Source: Mesostigma viride (Eukaryota > Streptophyta > Mesostigmatophyceae > Mesostigmatales > Mesostigmataceae). From it: a DNA stretch of 64,000 nucleotides. Position numbers and translations under genes: made by a program. Location of the stretch: positions 2,954,943-3,018,942 of the forward strand of contig RPFO01000022.1 of assembly GCA_009746045.1 (NCBI GenBank). The letters are read 5' to 3'. The notes below the pieces were generated by a model. That model was not told the DNA's origin. It searched no databases and was given only the letters and a program-made list of their open reading frames with translations. This document shows, in pieces, positions 1-11,185 of the stretch (the first letter of the stretch is position 1; each line of letters begins with the position of its first letter).

Positions 1-1685
1 TGAGGGTCCACGTCTCGGCCCCATACGTGAGAACAGGAAGGACGAGGACCTTGAACAGGTCCTGTTTCTCGATCTTGCCCAGGGGCTTGCGCCACAGGGC
101 CCGGTACTGGCGTAAAGCGTGCCAGGCGAGGGAGATGCGGTGGTCCACATCAACCTCGCAGCTGGGGAGCAGGCTGCCCAGCAGCTTAACGCGGTCCCGA
201 TACACCTGACTCGAGAGCCGTCGAGGATATAGGGGGGTGGCGGTGAGTGGGTGAGCCCAACCGCCAGGGCCTCTGTCTTCTTGCTGACCTCAAGCCCCAC
301 TGCACGGGCCTCGATAGCCATGCAGGCAGTCAAGCCATGTCTGCACGTGCCCAGTGTCCTCGAAGAGGGTGGTGTCGTCAGCGTAGATGATGTCTGCCAG
401 CCGAATCTCTGTGTCCGCTCCGCCATGCCAGAATTTGTTAGCAACCTGCACCCCTGGTTCCCTACCCACGATGCGGGCAAAGCGCTTGCGCGCCTGAATC
501 ATTACGTATTCGACCACAATAATGGACAGGTAGGGCGACAGCACGCAGCCCTGCCACACACCCTTCTGTAAAGGGCATGGTGGCGTGGTCCCGTCAGTAA
601 GAAGTGCGCACCGAAGTGGTAGACCCTTCATACAGGTTGCGGATGACAGCAATACGGGGGCGGGGGATCCGGAACAGCTCGAGGATGTCCCAAAGCGCAG
701 GCCAGAAAACCGAATCGAAGGCTTTGATGAAGTCCACCAGCACAAGGTGCAAAGGGGACTCACTAGGCTGAAGGCGTTGCAGTTCCTCCACCAGTCGGCG
801 AGTAGCGAAGAGCGCCTGTACTGTGTTGCGACCTGAACGGAAGCCGTGCTGAGTCTCGCTGAGGTGACCGTCCAGGGCCGTGCGCAAGCGGTTCAGGATG
901 AGCCGCATAAGAAGCTTCGGGGGGGCACTTTGAATACACACCCCTCTGTAGTTGCCGGGGTCGGCAGGCGACCCCTTGTTCTTGTACAGCATCGTGCGAA
1001 AACTGTGTTGCCAGGCCGCTGGAGGTGGTTGCGACGACAGCAGAAGGCGGTTGCAGATGTCCCGGAAGAGCAGCATAACACCGGTGTCCTCGAATTCGGC
1101 TACAAGTTTCACAACTGCGGCAGGAATCTCGTCGGAGCCGGTGGCTGCGTCATACCGCACTACCGCAGGCGCTGGACCGCCTCCGTTACCTCGCGAGAGG
1201 TGAAAGGAGACATGTGGCGGACGGGTCGCCAAGTGGGCCGACCAGCGGGGGGACTAGGTAGTCCGCCGCTGACCGAGGCGGGGCCGGGGGCCCAGCGGCG
1301 GGGGCCGGACAGGGCGGCCGGGCGGGCGGCGGCGGCTGGGAGCAGGGGCGGGGGCGGCGCAGCTGTCCCCACGACCTCCGCCGTGGCCTCGCCGGCCCAG
1401 GTACGAAGCCGCTTGGCTGGGGCGCCGGGGACGTCGTGGCGGCACCTGGGGCCGGCCGAGGCCGTCCGGGTGCCCGAGGCGCTGGTACCAGAACCAGGCC
1501 CCTTTGCCGTCGTGCTTCTGCTGGCAGCTGCGCAGGTCCTTGACCATCTGCTGAGCGTCTGCCTTCTCAGCCTGCTCGTAGGCGGCCCTTAGAGCTGCTT
1601 GCAGCCCAGGTTTGGCAGTCGGATCTCTGCTGCGGCGGAGCATCTCACGGAGTATGATTAACCGACCCCGGCGGCAGCGGAGGAC
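1..1685 (-). pseudogene. LINE reverse transcriptase fragment, frameshifted, 5' truncated
   Basis: Remnant of a non-LTR retrotransposon ORF2 read on the minus strand. From right to left one can read the linker between endonuclease and RT (about 1660-1420), RT fingers with NYRGVCIQS (about 1000), HGFRSGRNTVQALF (about 820), the catalytic Asp in LVDFIKAFDSVFW (about 735), QGCVLSP (about 560) and the YADD box in IIYADDTTLF (about 385). The distal region LLGSLLPSCEVDVDHRISLAW and LPVLTYGAETWTL runs off the left edge. The frame changes near 620 and near 315, so no single ORF remains. The endonuclease is missing: homology stops at 1685, where a dispersed repeat begins. The RT core resembles RTE/CR1-like elements rather than plant L1; this clade call is inference. 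Confidence 0.85.
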
Positions 1686-2078
1686 TATCAAGGAGACAAC
1701 CAGCGCAGGCCAGAAATCGGGAGAATCCGGACCATGGTAGCTCGAGCCTGCCGTTATCTTACAAGTCCGCGTTTTCGAGTCGTTCAGGATGATGAATATG
1801 AATGGAGACATCTCCATCTGGAAATGTGTAGCCTTGTGCATTGAAATTATGGCTGCCTTACGTGTAGAGCGACTAGATGACCTAGACGGTGGGGCCGGAT
1901 ACAGCTTGCTCGATCAGGGCGTGTGTTTCGAGCCTAACTGGCCAGGAGTGTCTAGTGGTGAGCACCATTGCTGCGATCGCTCTCCCACCATTTACGAGGA
2001 AATACCCGCAAATGGAAAACCACTGAAAAGGGCTAGCTAGTCAGTCATTACGTTAGCCATGCCGTGATTCCAAACGTC
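1686..2078 (+). repeat. dispersed ~390-bp repeat, copy 1
   Basis: Near-identical to 40857-41243 in the same orientation; a shorter, diverged reverse-complement copy lies at about 3260-3420. Copies 1 and 2 begin at TATCAAGGAGACAACC and end at GATTCCAAACGTC, and similarity stops sharply at both ends, as expected of a discrete element. A 60-odd codon frame is shared, but the nucleotides are too similar to argue for coding. A GTTTCGAGCC stretch vaguely resembles a pol III B box. No terminal inverted repeat or target duplication was found. It abuts the truncated LINE at 1685. Confidence 0.7.
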
Positions 2079-3259
2079 GACTGGTGCATCGTACCGCAAG
2101 CGAGCAAGCCGGCGCTATCCATGCAGAGCAAAGTGAAGGGGTGGACAACGTCGTCAACATCCATGGTGGCAAGTTAGCCCTCCTTCAAGGCGGGGACTTG
2201 GTAGTCCGTACGTGGGGGGATTCAGCAACACCGAGGGCGGGCGGCCGTCTCGGGTTGGAGCGGCGGGGGCCTGAGTCGCCTCGAGGCTCTTTGGGCCGTG
2301 CGCGAGGTCAGGAGGTGGCACCTGGGGTTCTCGGACCTGTGCGAGTCGCTGCGTTCGAACGACCCGTTCGTGCCGATGCATGCATGCAGATCAATGAATT
2401 CGTGTAACAGGTGCTCGCATGTTTGGCAGTTGCAAAGACTGTTAATTTAATACAAGTATACTGTAGTGTGCACACTGTATACCTCTGCGAACACTGCATG
2501 TTCATTATTATACTTCATCCATTCTTTTCTAATCCACACTGAGAAGGGCGCAATCCAGACAGTAAGAGACAGGCATTTAGCAGGGCTGAAAATGTCATGT
2601 CATGACAGCAACCCAGTGTCCAACCACCCATAGAAAGCGGGGTGAAGCTGGCTGGCCACAACCCAGACCCGGGTGTCCAGCTACCCTGGCCAGCATCCAA
2701 GACTCCGGTTTGTGCCGGGCTTAGGCTGACAACAAGGTGACACCATTACCTGTAAGCCACTGCATGCTCCTTATCCTTTCCCAACTTTAGCCAAAATGCA
2801 AACAACTGGGCATCACAAACCCAATCCAGTGCCCAAGCCACCAAATAGCCATGGCCCGTGGGCAGCCAAAAAAAAACATTATTCTACGAACGGTAAGCTA
2901 CGTCCAAGCAAGCTGACCCCCATGGAGTATGGCTGGCTGGCGGAAAGTGTGAACTACTGACTCCGGACTCATGAAACCACGGCCATGAGCTCCGATGACC
3001 GGATGAGGGCAAAGCTTCCCGCAGAAGAAGTGCCGATCTGCAGATCAAGCCACAGAGTATACAAAAAAAAAAATGGGCACCCCAAAATTAATTCGCTCCA
3101 AAGTGAAATAACCCGAAGCGCGGCAACGTGGAGAACGCACACGTCCAATCGTCCATCGCAAACAAATAGCCCCGCACTCACACAACGGCTTGCTAACCCT
3201 ATTAACCCCCGTTATGCAGTGCATAAACATACAACGCTTGATGCTATTTGTCTCATTGA
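2079..3259. other. no gene recognised
   Basis: About 1.2 kb of non-coding sequence. Short open frames exist on both strands but none shows a recognisable motif or convincing splice context. An A-run at 2870-2877 and another at 3061-3072 are the only low-complexity tracts. Confidence 0.5.
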
Positions 3260-3420
3260 CATAAACTTAACGTACAAGGCTACACATTTCCACCTCCATT
3301 TCATTTCCGTCATCCTGCACGACTCGATCACCCCGGATAAGATAACGGCCGGCTCGAGCTACCGTGGTCCGGATTCTCCAGATTTCTGGCATGCCCTGGT
3401 TGTCCCATTGACATACAACT
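3260..3420 (-). repeat. dispersed repeat, copy 3 (partial, diverged)
   Basis: Reverse complement of the first ~160 bp of the repeat at 1686-2078 with scattered substitutions. The match runs from the GGGACAACCAG end (about 3410) through the CCGGACCACGGTAGCTCGAG block (about 3350) to the AATGTGTAGCCTTG block (about 3280). It is older than the other two copies. Confidence 0.6.
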
Positions 3421-6400
3421 AGGCCATAATACACGTGTGTATACTTATCGTTACTTGGGATGTCGATACGTGCTTTTTATACACTTGGCCTCACCTCAGC
3501 GAGCGAGACGCGTGGCACGATCACGTGCGCCCCCTGGCTGAGCTTGCCTGCGTCCACCTCAGGGCCCCACGCGACGACCGTGGCCACCACCGTGCGCTCG
3601 CCGCTCTTGGATTGGGCCGGGAGGAGCACGCCCCCCGCGGTGCTCTGCCAGTGGTAGGGTGGGGGATGGGGCAAAGAGTAATGTCCAAGCGGTTGACAGT
3701 TTAACTGACCGATACACATCTTAACTGTCAATACCCTACTTTGTATCCTGGGTAACTTTGTGTGCTGATTAACACCTTGTGGCGCGCTGTGCTAGCATCC
3801 GCCACTTGTCTTTGACGTGCTCAGCAGACTCCAAACGAATCTATATCTAACCAGGCCAGCCCTGACAGCCCTCTTGTCGTGGTCCACCGTGGAATCTTCT
3901 AGTTCGTATCAACCATATCAACTAACGATATCAAATAAGAGTTCCCACATCAACCTTATTTACTAACTATATCACATAACAGCCCGTATCAACCGTATCA
4001 AGAACAATATCGATTAGTAAGTATAGGAATGAATAAGAGGATGACCAACCCTTTTTCTGGTCCACATCTGACTCTTCTATATAATGACGATAGCAGTATA
4101 GATAACAACATCAGATAACGGACGGCTCACCTTTTCATCCATGGTGGAATCTTCAAACAACCGGGGAATATACTAATATCGAGTGACGATGGCAGCTTTT
4201 GATTACCAATGAACACAAGAATAAGCTACCCCAAATAAGGATATCAAATAGCACCAGAGGATACCCACCTTCTGCTGGTCCATGATGACAGCTTTTACCT
4301 GCCAGTGAAGTATGAACACAACAAATATCAAATAAGGATATCAAATAGCATCGTCAAATAAGAGGATACCGACCTTCTCCTGGTCCATCAGCCGTAGTAG
4401 TACGCGCTCCCCCGTGGGCTGGACCTGCACCCCCCCACGGCGTGACGGGGAAGACGGGAAGGTGGGGGCAAAGTAGAGAGTAGGGAAAGAGCCCAGGTAG
4501 GGATGCAGGGTGAGTGAATGGTCCAGGTTAAGGACACGGTATAGTCAAAGGCAAAATTACAGGGTACGAAAGTAATAAGGATAAAGGATAGAGAATACAG
4601 AGTGAGAAGATGGCGCAGCAGAAGGGGAAAGGTAGGGAGGACAGTGCCATGTAGGGAAATGAACCATCTTACAGTAAGGAAGCAGTGACTATGGTTTGGG
4701 TGATTCGTCGTTTGTAAAGGGATGCCGGGCCCAAGTGTGCTGTCAAGCCCATCATGCCTGTGATGCACGGCAAAGTATAATGTGTGTGTCGTTCACGTCA
4801 TGCACTACTTGAACATCGTGCAATGCCTGCCAGCGTCGTTGGTCCGGCAAAACCATAGTCCCGCCGACGTACTAGATGTGAATGCGCAGGGTCAGCATGA
4901 AAGCTGTATGTCCAACTTAATCTCTTCAGGACAGCGTGGTGTACTATGTCAAATGCCACGTGCCACATCCACGTCAAGCTGCCAGTCACGTCAACCGGAA
5001 ATATAAAAGTCGGAATCGCTATGCTGTTGTCAGTCTTGCCATGGACGAACATGTGGTCAACGGCGACCAGCCTTTAAAACGCTTACCAAAATAGTCATGG
5101 GATTGTAGATTATGATCATACTAACGGATGGGAAACGCACATTGCCAAGAAGAGGACAAGAGACCCCGTTGCGTTACCTTTGATGGGTCGAAGCTAGCCA
5201 CACATCGAAGAGGGCGCCCACGGCACGGCCGTGCAGACGATTGGGATGAAACCAAACCAGATTTTTGAAGACCTACAGCATGAATAAACCGGGAACAAAA
5301 AGAGAACGTGGAGTGGGCGTTACTTGACAATAATGCAGAACCCCGTTTCTATTTGTCCCCACCGACTCGCGTGGCACACGACAAAGCTACACGGGAGGCA
5401 CAATAAACAATTCAAGCTGCCAACCTGGGCGACGTAGGGAAAGAGGCATAGAGACGGAAGCCATCGCGCTCGAGGTGATTAACGACATTTTAGAAGTTCG
5501 AATTTAGAAGACCGCGGAAGGCTGCTTCCCGGTGTCTATGGCTGCTGGTCGCGATAGCGTTCCGGCTGCGTGCACTTTCTCGCTTGCTTCTGGAACACTT
5601 CACCGCTTGCGCAGCCGGGCAAAGGCAAAGACGATGATTTGTTCAGCCTCCAGTAACTAGTAACTTGAGTTCACCGCGTGTTCCAGATCTCCAGCAACTG
5701 AAGTATCTCGAATTTTCGATATGGCCATTGACTGCCGGCAGATGGCACAAGGCAGAGGATATGAGATAACTGATAATTATCTCGAACTAGACATACATGG
5801 GGTTGTTGTTGTCGTTCTTGTTGTTTTTGCCCACAACATACATGTACTTGGGGTATGGCCGGAATGACTCTTCTCGTATGCAAATCTACATGTTGCTAAA
5901 ACTGTAAGCGGGACCACCCACACACGTTGCTAAAAGTTCGGTGCAGCACAACAACAAGTTCGGTACAGTTTCTAAAAAGCCCCGACGGCCGACTGGCGAC
6001 TAATTAAATTGCTGTGTTGCCGGCATTCCAACTCTGAATTCTGAAACCGGATATTGCGATGGATTTTACCGTACCATTGACTTATAATCCACCGTGGCAA
6101 AACGGGGCCAGAGTGATTACTGTGGTCGCCGACGTGTTGCGGAATATACATAGCGCAAGTGGAATCGAAAACAACCACAACAACAACAGCGCAAGAAAAT
6201 CAGATTTTTCCTTGAAATGGCATTTTAACGGAATCGGTAATTGCCGGAGATCGTGGCACAGGCGCGCCTGCAATTGCAGGTTAATGTGAAATTTCAATAT
6301 CATCTAAAGCTGCTTTCAAAGGAAAGATTCACACCGATGAGTGTCCTGCAGATTCGGCAGTAGTAGACCATGAGCCTGCGTACGTTTTCGTTCTTGATTT

Positions 6401-6576
6401 CCCCGAAGGCCATCGCGTCGGAAACCAGTCCCGCGAAGTCTACGCAAGCCGTCAACTCGAGCAAACGACCTCCCCTTAGCCGACCACCGAACCCTCTCAC
6501 GCGCGAGGAGTCAAGAATCCGATCCAATTCTGTGACAGGCTCGAGCCCCCACAAACGTGCTTTCTTATTCTCAGCA
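3421..6576. other. AT-rich non-coding region with degenerate repeats
   Basis: No gene recognised. Between 3880 and 4400 a degenerate block of the type ACCTTYTNCTGGTCCAT recurs at about 3885, 4052, 4127, 4268 and 4372. These are separated by ATATCAAATAAG-like A/T-rich stretches, so this looks like a decayed irregular tandem array. The segment immediately before 6577 is GC-richer and probably contains the promoter and 5' UTR of the gene that follows, but I see no defined TATA box. Confidence 0.5.
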
Positions 6577-9500
6577 ATGGCTTCGAAGACCGAGGCTGCC
6601 GCCGGGACTGAAGGTACTGTTGTAAAGCCGAACGTGCTTGCGTGTATTAGGTCCCTTCCGCATGCACTAGAGCGTGGTAATCAACAACGTTCGTTTTTCG
6701 ATCATCAGAGGGTACTTTTGGCGGACTGGGTATCGATTGGCTCGCAAAATTATATTTCTTTCCTTCAGCTTTGCGGAGACGCCGGGTGTTGGTTCGGTGC
6801 GTATGTGGGTGGGCATCTTTCCGGGGGGGGGCGAGAGGCCAAAATCGGTGCGGGGGCATGGACCTCATTGCGCGCAGCAGCGCGCTTGATTACCATCCCC
6901 CTTCTCTGCACCGATCCCTCCCTGTTTGCGCCTGCAAGCTCTCCTTGTCTAGCTGAACACACCTTTGCGTTGAGGAGGGGGGGGAAAGGGGAGGGAAGAG
7001 GGAGGGGGGGGGGTCATGCAGGCCCTGTTAAAAGTGAGGATCGTGATGTTGCAGACCAGGGGATGCCTTTGTGCCTATACTTAATACTTAGAAAAATAAT
7101 AAATTCATCTTAGTGTTTCTTCAATCTCAGATCCTGTTCCTTTGGCCCTGCTTCATGTTGTCCATGTACAAACCATGTACCAAGTCGTGAGGATTACTTG
7201 TTATTAGAGGCCTGGATGGGAGAAAATATTACACCCCCCCCTTGATGTTTAAGAATGGGGTCCGACCGACCCAGGGCTGCGATCTTAAACCAAAAATCGA
7301 ATCCAGGGTTGACAATCTTAAACATGAAGTAGGCACAAACCCCTCCTCGCGTACCACTGACCGCAACTTAGCAGCCTTTGGTGCCTACTTTAAGATCTTT
7401 TTTGCCAAAGCCAGCCCTGCGATCTTAAACAAAAATTTTCAAAATCCAGGGTCTCAAGATCTTCAACCTGGGAATCTTAAACGTCAAAGGGGGGGTGTAC
7501 GTGAGACAACTATCATGGTGGCCAATACCTTGTTCTGGGTTTCTGCTAGCACCTATCATGGTGGCCAATACCTTGTTCTGGGTTTCTGCTAGCATCTATC
7601 ATGGTGGCCAATACCTTGTTCTGGGTTTCTGCTAGCACCTATCATGGTGGCCAATACCTTGTTCTGGGTTTCTGCTAGCATCTATCATGACGGCCAATAC
7701 CTTGTTCTGGTTTTCTGCTAGCACCTATCATGGTGGCCGATACCTTGTTCTGGGTTTCTGCTAGCACCTATCATGGTGGCCAATACCTTGTTCTGGGTTT
7801 CTGCTAGCACCTATCATGGTGGCCAATACCTTGTTCTGGGTTTCTGCTAGCATCTATCATGGTGGCCAATACCTTGTTCTGGGTTTCTGCTAGCACCTAG
7901 GTCTTCCCTGCCGCCGCACCGTTCTATTTCTAGCGCAGGCACCGTGTTTTCCACCCCCTTCAACAGGCCCTGCTTCCGTTCTAAAGCCACGAGCCATGAC
8001 TGTGGATTGTTATGTAACTGATGATGTTTATTTCCAAGGATTGTTTTTTCGGCTGTCCACCCATTTTCAGTATTGTTGACGTGTGTGCCCTTCTTTTTTC
8101 GGTGGTCCACCATGCTAATACTTGGGGCGTGCGCTAGGTATCATGGACGCGTGCCCTCGCTTAGCGTTGCTACTTGGGGCGTGCGCTAGGTATCATGGAC
8201 GCGTGCCCTCGCTTAGCGTTGCTACTTGGGGCGTGCGCTAGGTATCATGGACGCGTGCCCTCGCTTAGCGTTGCTACTTGGGGCGTGCGCTAGGTATCAT
8301 GGACGCGTGCCCTCGCTTAGCGTTGCTACTTGGGGCGTGCGCTAGGTATCATGGACGCGTGCCCTCGCTTAGCGTTGCTACTTGGGGCGTGCGCTAGGTA
8401 TCATGGACGTGTGCCCTCGCTTAGCGTTGCTACTTGGGGCGTGCGCTAGGTATCATGGACGCGTGCCCTCGCTTAGCGTTGCTACTTGGGGTGTGCGCTA
8501 GGTATCATGGACGTGTGCCCTCGCTTAGCGTTGCTACTTGGGGCGTGCGCTAGGTATCATGGACGCGTGCCCTCGCTTAGCGTTGCTACTTGGGGCGTGC
8601 GCTAGGTATCATGGACGCGTGCCCTCGCTTAGCGTTGCTACTTGGGGCGTGCGCTAGGTATCATGGACGCGTGCCCTCGCTTAGCGTTGCTACTTGGGGC
8701 GTGCGCTAGGTATCATGGACGCGTGCCCTCGCTTAGCGTTGCTACTTGGGGCGTGCGCTAGGTATCATGGACGCGTGCCCTCGCTTAGCGTTGCTACTTG
8801 GGGTGTGCGCTAGGTATCATGGACGCGTGCCCTCGCTTAGCGTTGCTACTTGGGGTGTGCGCTAGGTATCATGGACGTGTGCCCTCGCTTAGCGTTGCTA
8901 CTTGGGGCGTGCGCTAGGTATCATGGACGCGTGCCCTCGCTTAGCGTTGCTACTTGGGGCATGCGCCAGGTATCATGGGAGTGTGCCCTCACTTCGCGGG
9001 GTGTGCCCATACTCTTTTTGTCTGTGGCCTGTCGATTGTTGCTGTTGTTGACGTACACCCTCCTCTTTTCTCGGTGATCCGACCAATTTCACGAATGATT
9101 GACGACGTGTGCCCCTGCTTTGTTCTTGCCGGTCGCGGATGTTTATATCTTTTTTTTTTTTCATCGTTTGAATTTTGTTTCATTTTTTTCCTCATTTATA
9201 TGCGCCCTTACGTTGCTGTTGTGAGCCCTGTTTGTAGTCTTTTTTTTTTATCTGCTCATTTCTTTTCTTACCGACGTGCGCCAGCTCGCGACAAGCCCGC
9301 CATGAAGGTCTCCTTTGTCCATGTAGCGTGTGCCCTGACTCTTTGTCCGTCCCATGTTACTGTCGTTGGCGTGCGCCAGCTCGCGACAAGCCCGCCATGA
9401 AGGTTCTCTTTGTCCAGATCGGGACGGGCATCGACCAGCACGGGCAGAACATCACGGCGGCCGCAACGCGCGCCTGCAAGAACGCGATCTCTGGGAACAG

Positions 9501-9762
9501 CATCCCCTGCTTCCGCACGGGGGCCCTCCCCGGCATCAGCGACAGCGACATGAAGCTCCGCATCCTGCTGGGCGTGCCCAAGCGCGTCCAGGGGGAGCTG
9601 GACCTGGACAAGGTCCGCCAGGTGTTCCCCTACGGCAAGATTCTCTCGGTCGACGTCGTGGACGGCGGGCTGATCTGCGGCAGTGGCATCGCGCTGGAGA
9701 AGTTTGGGGACAAGAACGAGGATTGCTACGTTGTCAACTGCTCCGTGGAAGTCGGGTACTGA
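6577..9762 (+). CDS. Lin0512-family conserved protein, two exons (6577-6613, 9380-9762)
   Basis: The only convincing host gene. Exon 1 starts at ATG 6577 (Kozak-like TCAGCAATGG), encodes twelve codons plus one base (MASKTEAAAGTE) and ends at a GT donor (GAAG|GTACTG). Exon 2 begins after GTGCGCCAG at 9380 and restores the frame through ARDKPAMKVLFVQ. The predicted protein is 139 aa. Its core (MKVLFVQIGTGIDQHGQNIT, KNAISGNSIPC, VFPYG near the middle, and the C-terminal end VVNCSVEVGY) matches my recollection of the Lin0512 family, small proteins of about 110-120 aa of unknown function found in bacteria and plants. No signal peptide is visible. The core frame is intact and GC-rich, unlike the surrounding repeats. 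The family assignment is from memory of conserved motifs. Exon 1 is inference from frame and splice sites. A start at the internal Met (9397) would give the usual family length. Confidence 0.78.
7230..7499. mobile_element. MITE with 25-bp inverted repeats, TA-flanked, in intron
   Basis: About 270 bp bounded by inverted termini: TACACCCCCCCCTTGATGTT at 7230 pairs with AACGTCAAAGGGGGGGTGTA ending 7499. If the outer TA is the duplicated target, the element is 7232-7497, which fits Tc1/mariner-type MITEs. Subterminal copies of CTGCGATCTTAAAC and CCAGGGT add internal symmetry. No coding capacity. It sits inside the intron of the Lin0512-family gene. Confidence 0.75.
7510..7897 (+). repeat. 43-bp minisatellite, 9 copies
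   Basis: Exact 43-bp period, starting at TATCATGGTGGCCAATACC (7511) and recurring every 43 bp to 7855. Units differ by single substitutions such as CAC/CAT at the unit junction. It begins about 10 bp after the MITE and is intronic. There are no unique spacers, so it is not a CRISPR array. Confidence 0.95.
8121..9004 (+). repeat. 52-bp minisatellite, 17 copies
   Basis: Exact 52-bp period from CTTGGGGCGTGCGCTAGG at 8121; the next start is 8173, and the last recognisable start is 8953 with a degenerate final unit. Variation is almost only C/T in GGGCGTG and GACGCGTG, suggesting recent homogenisation. It lies in the same intron as the 43-bp array, and both units contain a TATCATGG core. Confidence 0.95.
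9271..9330 (+). repeat. partial duplicate of the exon 2 boundary (decoy splice acceptor)
   Basis: The GTGCGCCAG acceptor and the first ~35 bases of exon 2, through the ATGAAGGT codons, occur here and again 95 bp downstream at 9366. The upstream copy has the better polypyrimidine tract (9241-9268). Using it would keep MK but, because 95 is not a multiple of three, would run out of frame and end at the TGA overlapping the real start context (9398-9400). Exon 2 proper is taken from the downstream copy because only that copy opens the full protein. Confidence 0.75.
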
Positions 9763-10270
9763 GCCAGTCACCTGCCGAGGCTGGATGCTATAAATGGAAC
9801 AAGTTGACCCAAGCGTCTTCGGGTCATCTCGTTGGTGCACCTGTCGGCAACTGCTTTGTGGAGGTCGGGTATTCTGTGCGACGACTGATGTGCACCCAAG
9901 TCCTAGTAGCATCCTAATATTTCAACCGCTGCAGCGCCGGTCGAGGGTCTGCCAATTCATCAACCCTCAAGGGTCGCTGTCCTGGGTCGTCTCCCAGGTC
10001 CATATCATCCACTCCCCCACGGGTATGAAGTGAGGCAATCAAGGCAAGCGACCCGCAAGGGCTCCACCTTGTGGCCATCTATGAGCTTTCTGGTAGCCAA
10101 TCACGACATCTCGTTATGTATACTACCTCTCTCTCTTTTTCTCTCGCATACCGGTAACATAGGGGCGAGGAGGAGGAATGTAATTGCACCATGGCACTGA
10201 GCTCGCTGATGCAAGTGCCCCTGGTTGTAATTGCCCCTTCACGCTTTTCTCCAATTTTGAGTTACTCCTT
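9763..10270 (+). other. 3' flank of the Lin0512-family gene
   Basis: Non-coding. The first ~150 bases include a second partial copy of the GTGGAAGTCGGGTA codons near 9860, a short duplication of the gene's 3' end. Candidate TGTAA-type polyadenylation signals, as used in many green algae, lie at about 10178 and 10226. The gypsy-1 insertion begins at 10276. Confidence 0.4.
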
Positions 10271-10275
10271 CTGGG

Positions 10276-10860
10276 TGTTACGTCCCTGCCCTTTTGGTCG
10301 GACGTAACAATGGAATAAATTACTAAGGTTGTTTGGTCTATTGGACTTGGGTTTTATGGACCTTGGCTATTGTGTGAATTGGACTAGTTATTTTGGTCCT
10401 AGGTTGTCCTTTTAGGGGCCGGCGCTGTGGCGCCGCGCCAGTTCTGAGTCCGTCAGTAGTTCTAGGCGTGGATCCTATAGTTGAGGGTCGATGTCGGCCC
10501 GGATCCTACGTGGAATGAGTGACTCGGATTGTTCTAGGGAAATTGGCGTGTATCTGCGCCGCAACCAACCTAGGTTAAATTGGTCCGAGGACGAGAGTCT
10601 CGTCCTCTTGGTTTAATGAATGATAAGTGCGAATACGCCTACACATTGAGCCCGGGGCAATTATCCATTTGTAATTGGTATTGCTAGCCAATATAAGTGT
10701 GTACTAATTAGCTTGGCATCAAGCCGTGATGCCAGATATCTCACGACTCACGTCGTGAAGCGCAACCTACTTTAGGCTATCTTGAATTATTCCTAATTCC
10801 GGCGAGAAGGGTCTTTCGCTACGTAGCTCAGGCTAGGTGTGTCTGGGCAGGGACGTAACA
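10276..10860 (+). repeat. gypsy-1 5' LTR
   Basis: 585 bp with 16-bp perfect terminal inverted repeats. The first 34 bases form a hairpin, because TGTTACGTCC is repeated inverted as GGACGTAACA ending at 10309. A TATAAG at 10692-10697 is a plausible TATA box within the LTR. An AGGACGAGAG...CTCGTCC inverted block lies around 10588-10610. Confidence 0.95.
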
Positions 10861-10876
10861 CTGGTTATCGGAGGAA
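10861..10876 (+). promoter_or_regulatory. candidate primer-binding site of gypsy-1
   Basis: Immediately after the LTR the sequence reads CTGGTTATCGGAGG. This resembles the initiator-Met tRNA complement TGGTATCAGAG common in plant LTR elements, with one extra T and one A-to-G change. The position is right and the match is imperfect. Confidence 0.5.
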
Positions 10877-10964
10877 ATGTGCTGGGAAGGTTAGCTAACT
10901 CTCGCGGAGAGGGTTAGTGAGCCAATTAGGATACCAAGACGAAGCTTGGCGTAGGTAGAGGTTC

Positions 10965-11185
10965 CGGAATTCAACGATTGCTGTCAGGCCGGCGGCCAGC
11001 CCGTAAAGGGATTCAACGACGACCTAGGCAGCAAGCGGCCAGTCTGGGATACTCGGCGGGGCTAGCAATAGTCCTGTGGTGAGGTGCTGTCAACGATAGC
11101 GTTCAGCTCTCCTGTTTTCAACGACACCTAGTGGCGGCCAGGGCTTGCCTTCAACGACACCGGGTGGCGGCCAGCTCAGGAGGGA
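10965..11185 (+). repeat. leader repeats TTCAACGA...CGGCCAG, four copies
   Basis: A motif beginning TTCAACGA and ending CGGCCAG about 20-30 bases later occurs at about 10970, 11011, 11119 and 11152; the last two are almost identical (TTCAACGACACC then GTGGCGGCCAG). They lie in the untranslated leader between primer-binding site and first ORF, where packaging or translation signals are expected. Function unknown. Confidence 0.7.

Noticed and set aside
6370-7113. 247-codon open frame upstream of the Lin0512-family exon 2
   Set aside because: Only 6577-6613 fits as coding, ending at a GT donor that joins in frame to 9380. The rest is low-complexity G-rich sequence with no motif.
7510-9004. CRISPR-like array
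   Set aside because: Both arrays are pure tandem repeats without unique spacers, in a eukaryotic intron.
9328-9396. Earlier in-frame start for the Lin0512-family protein at 9328
   Set aside because: The upstream residues are intron-like duplicated sequence and no ATG is used there. The splice-joined exon 1 gives a cleaner N terminus.
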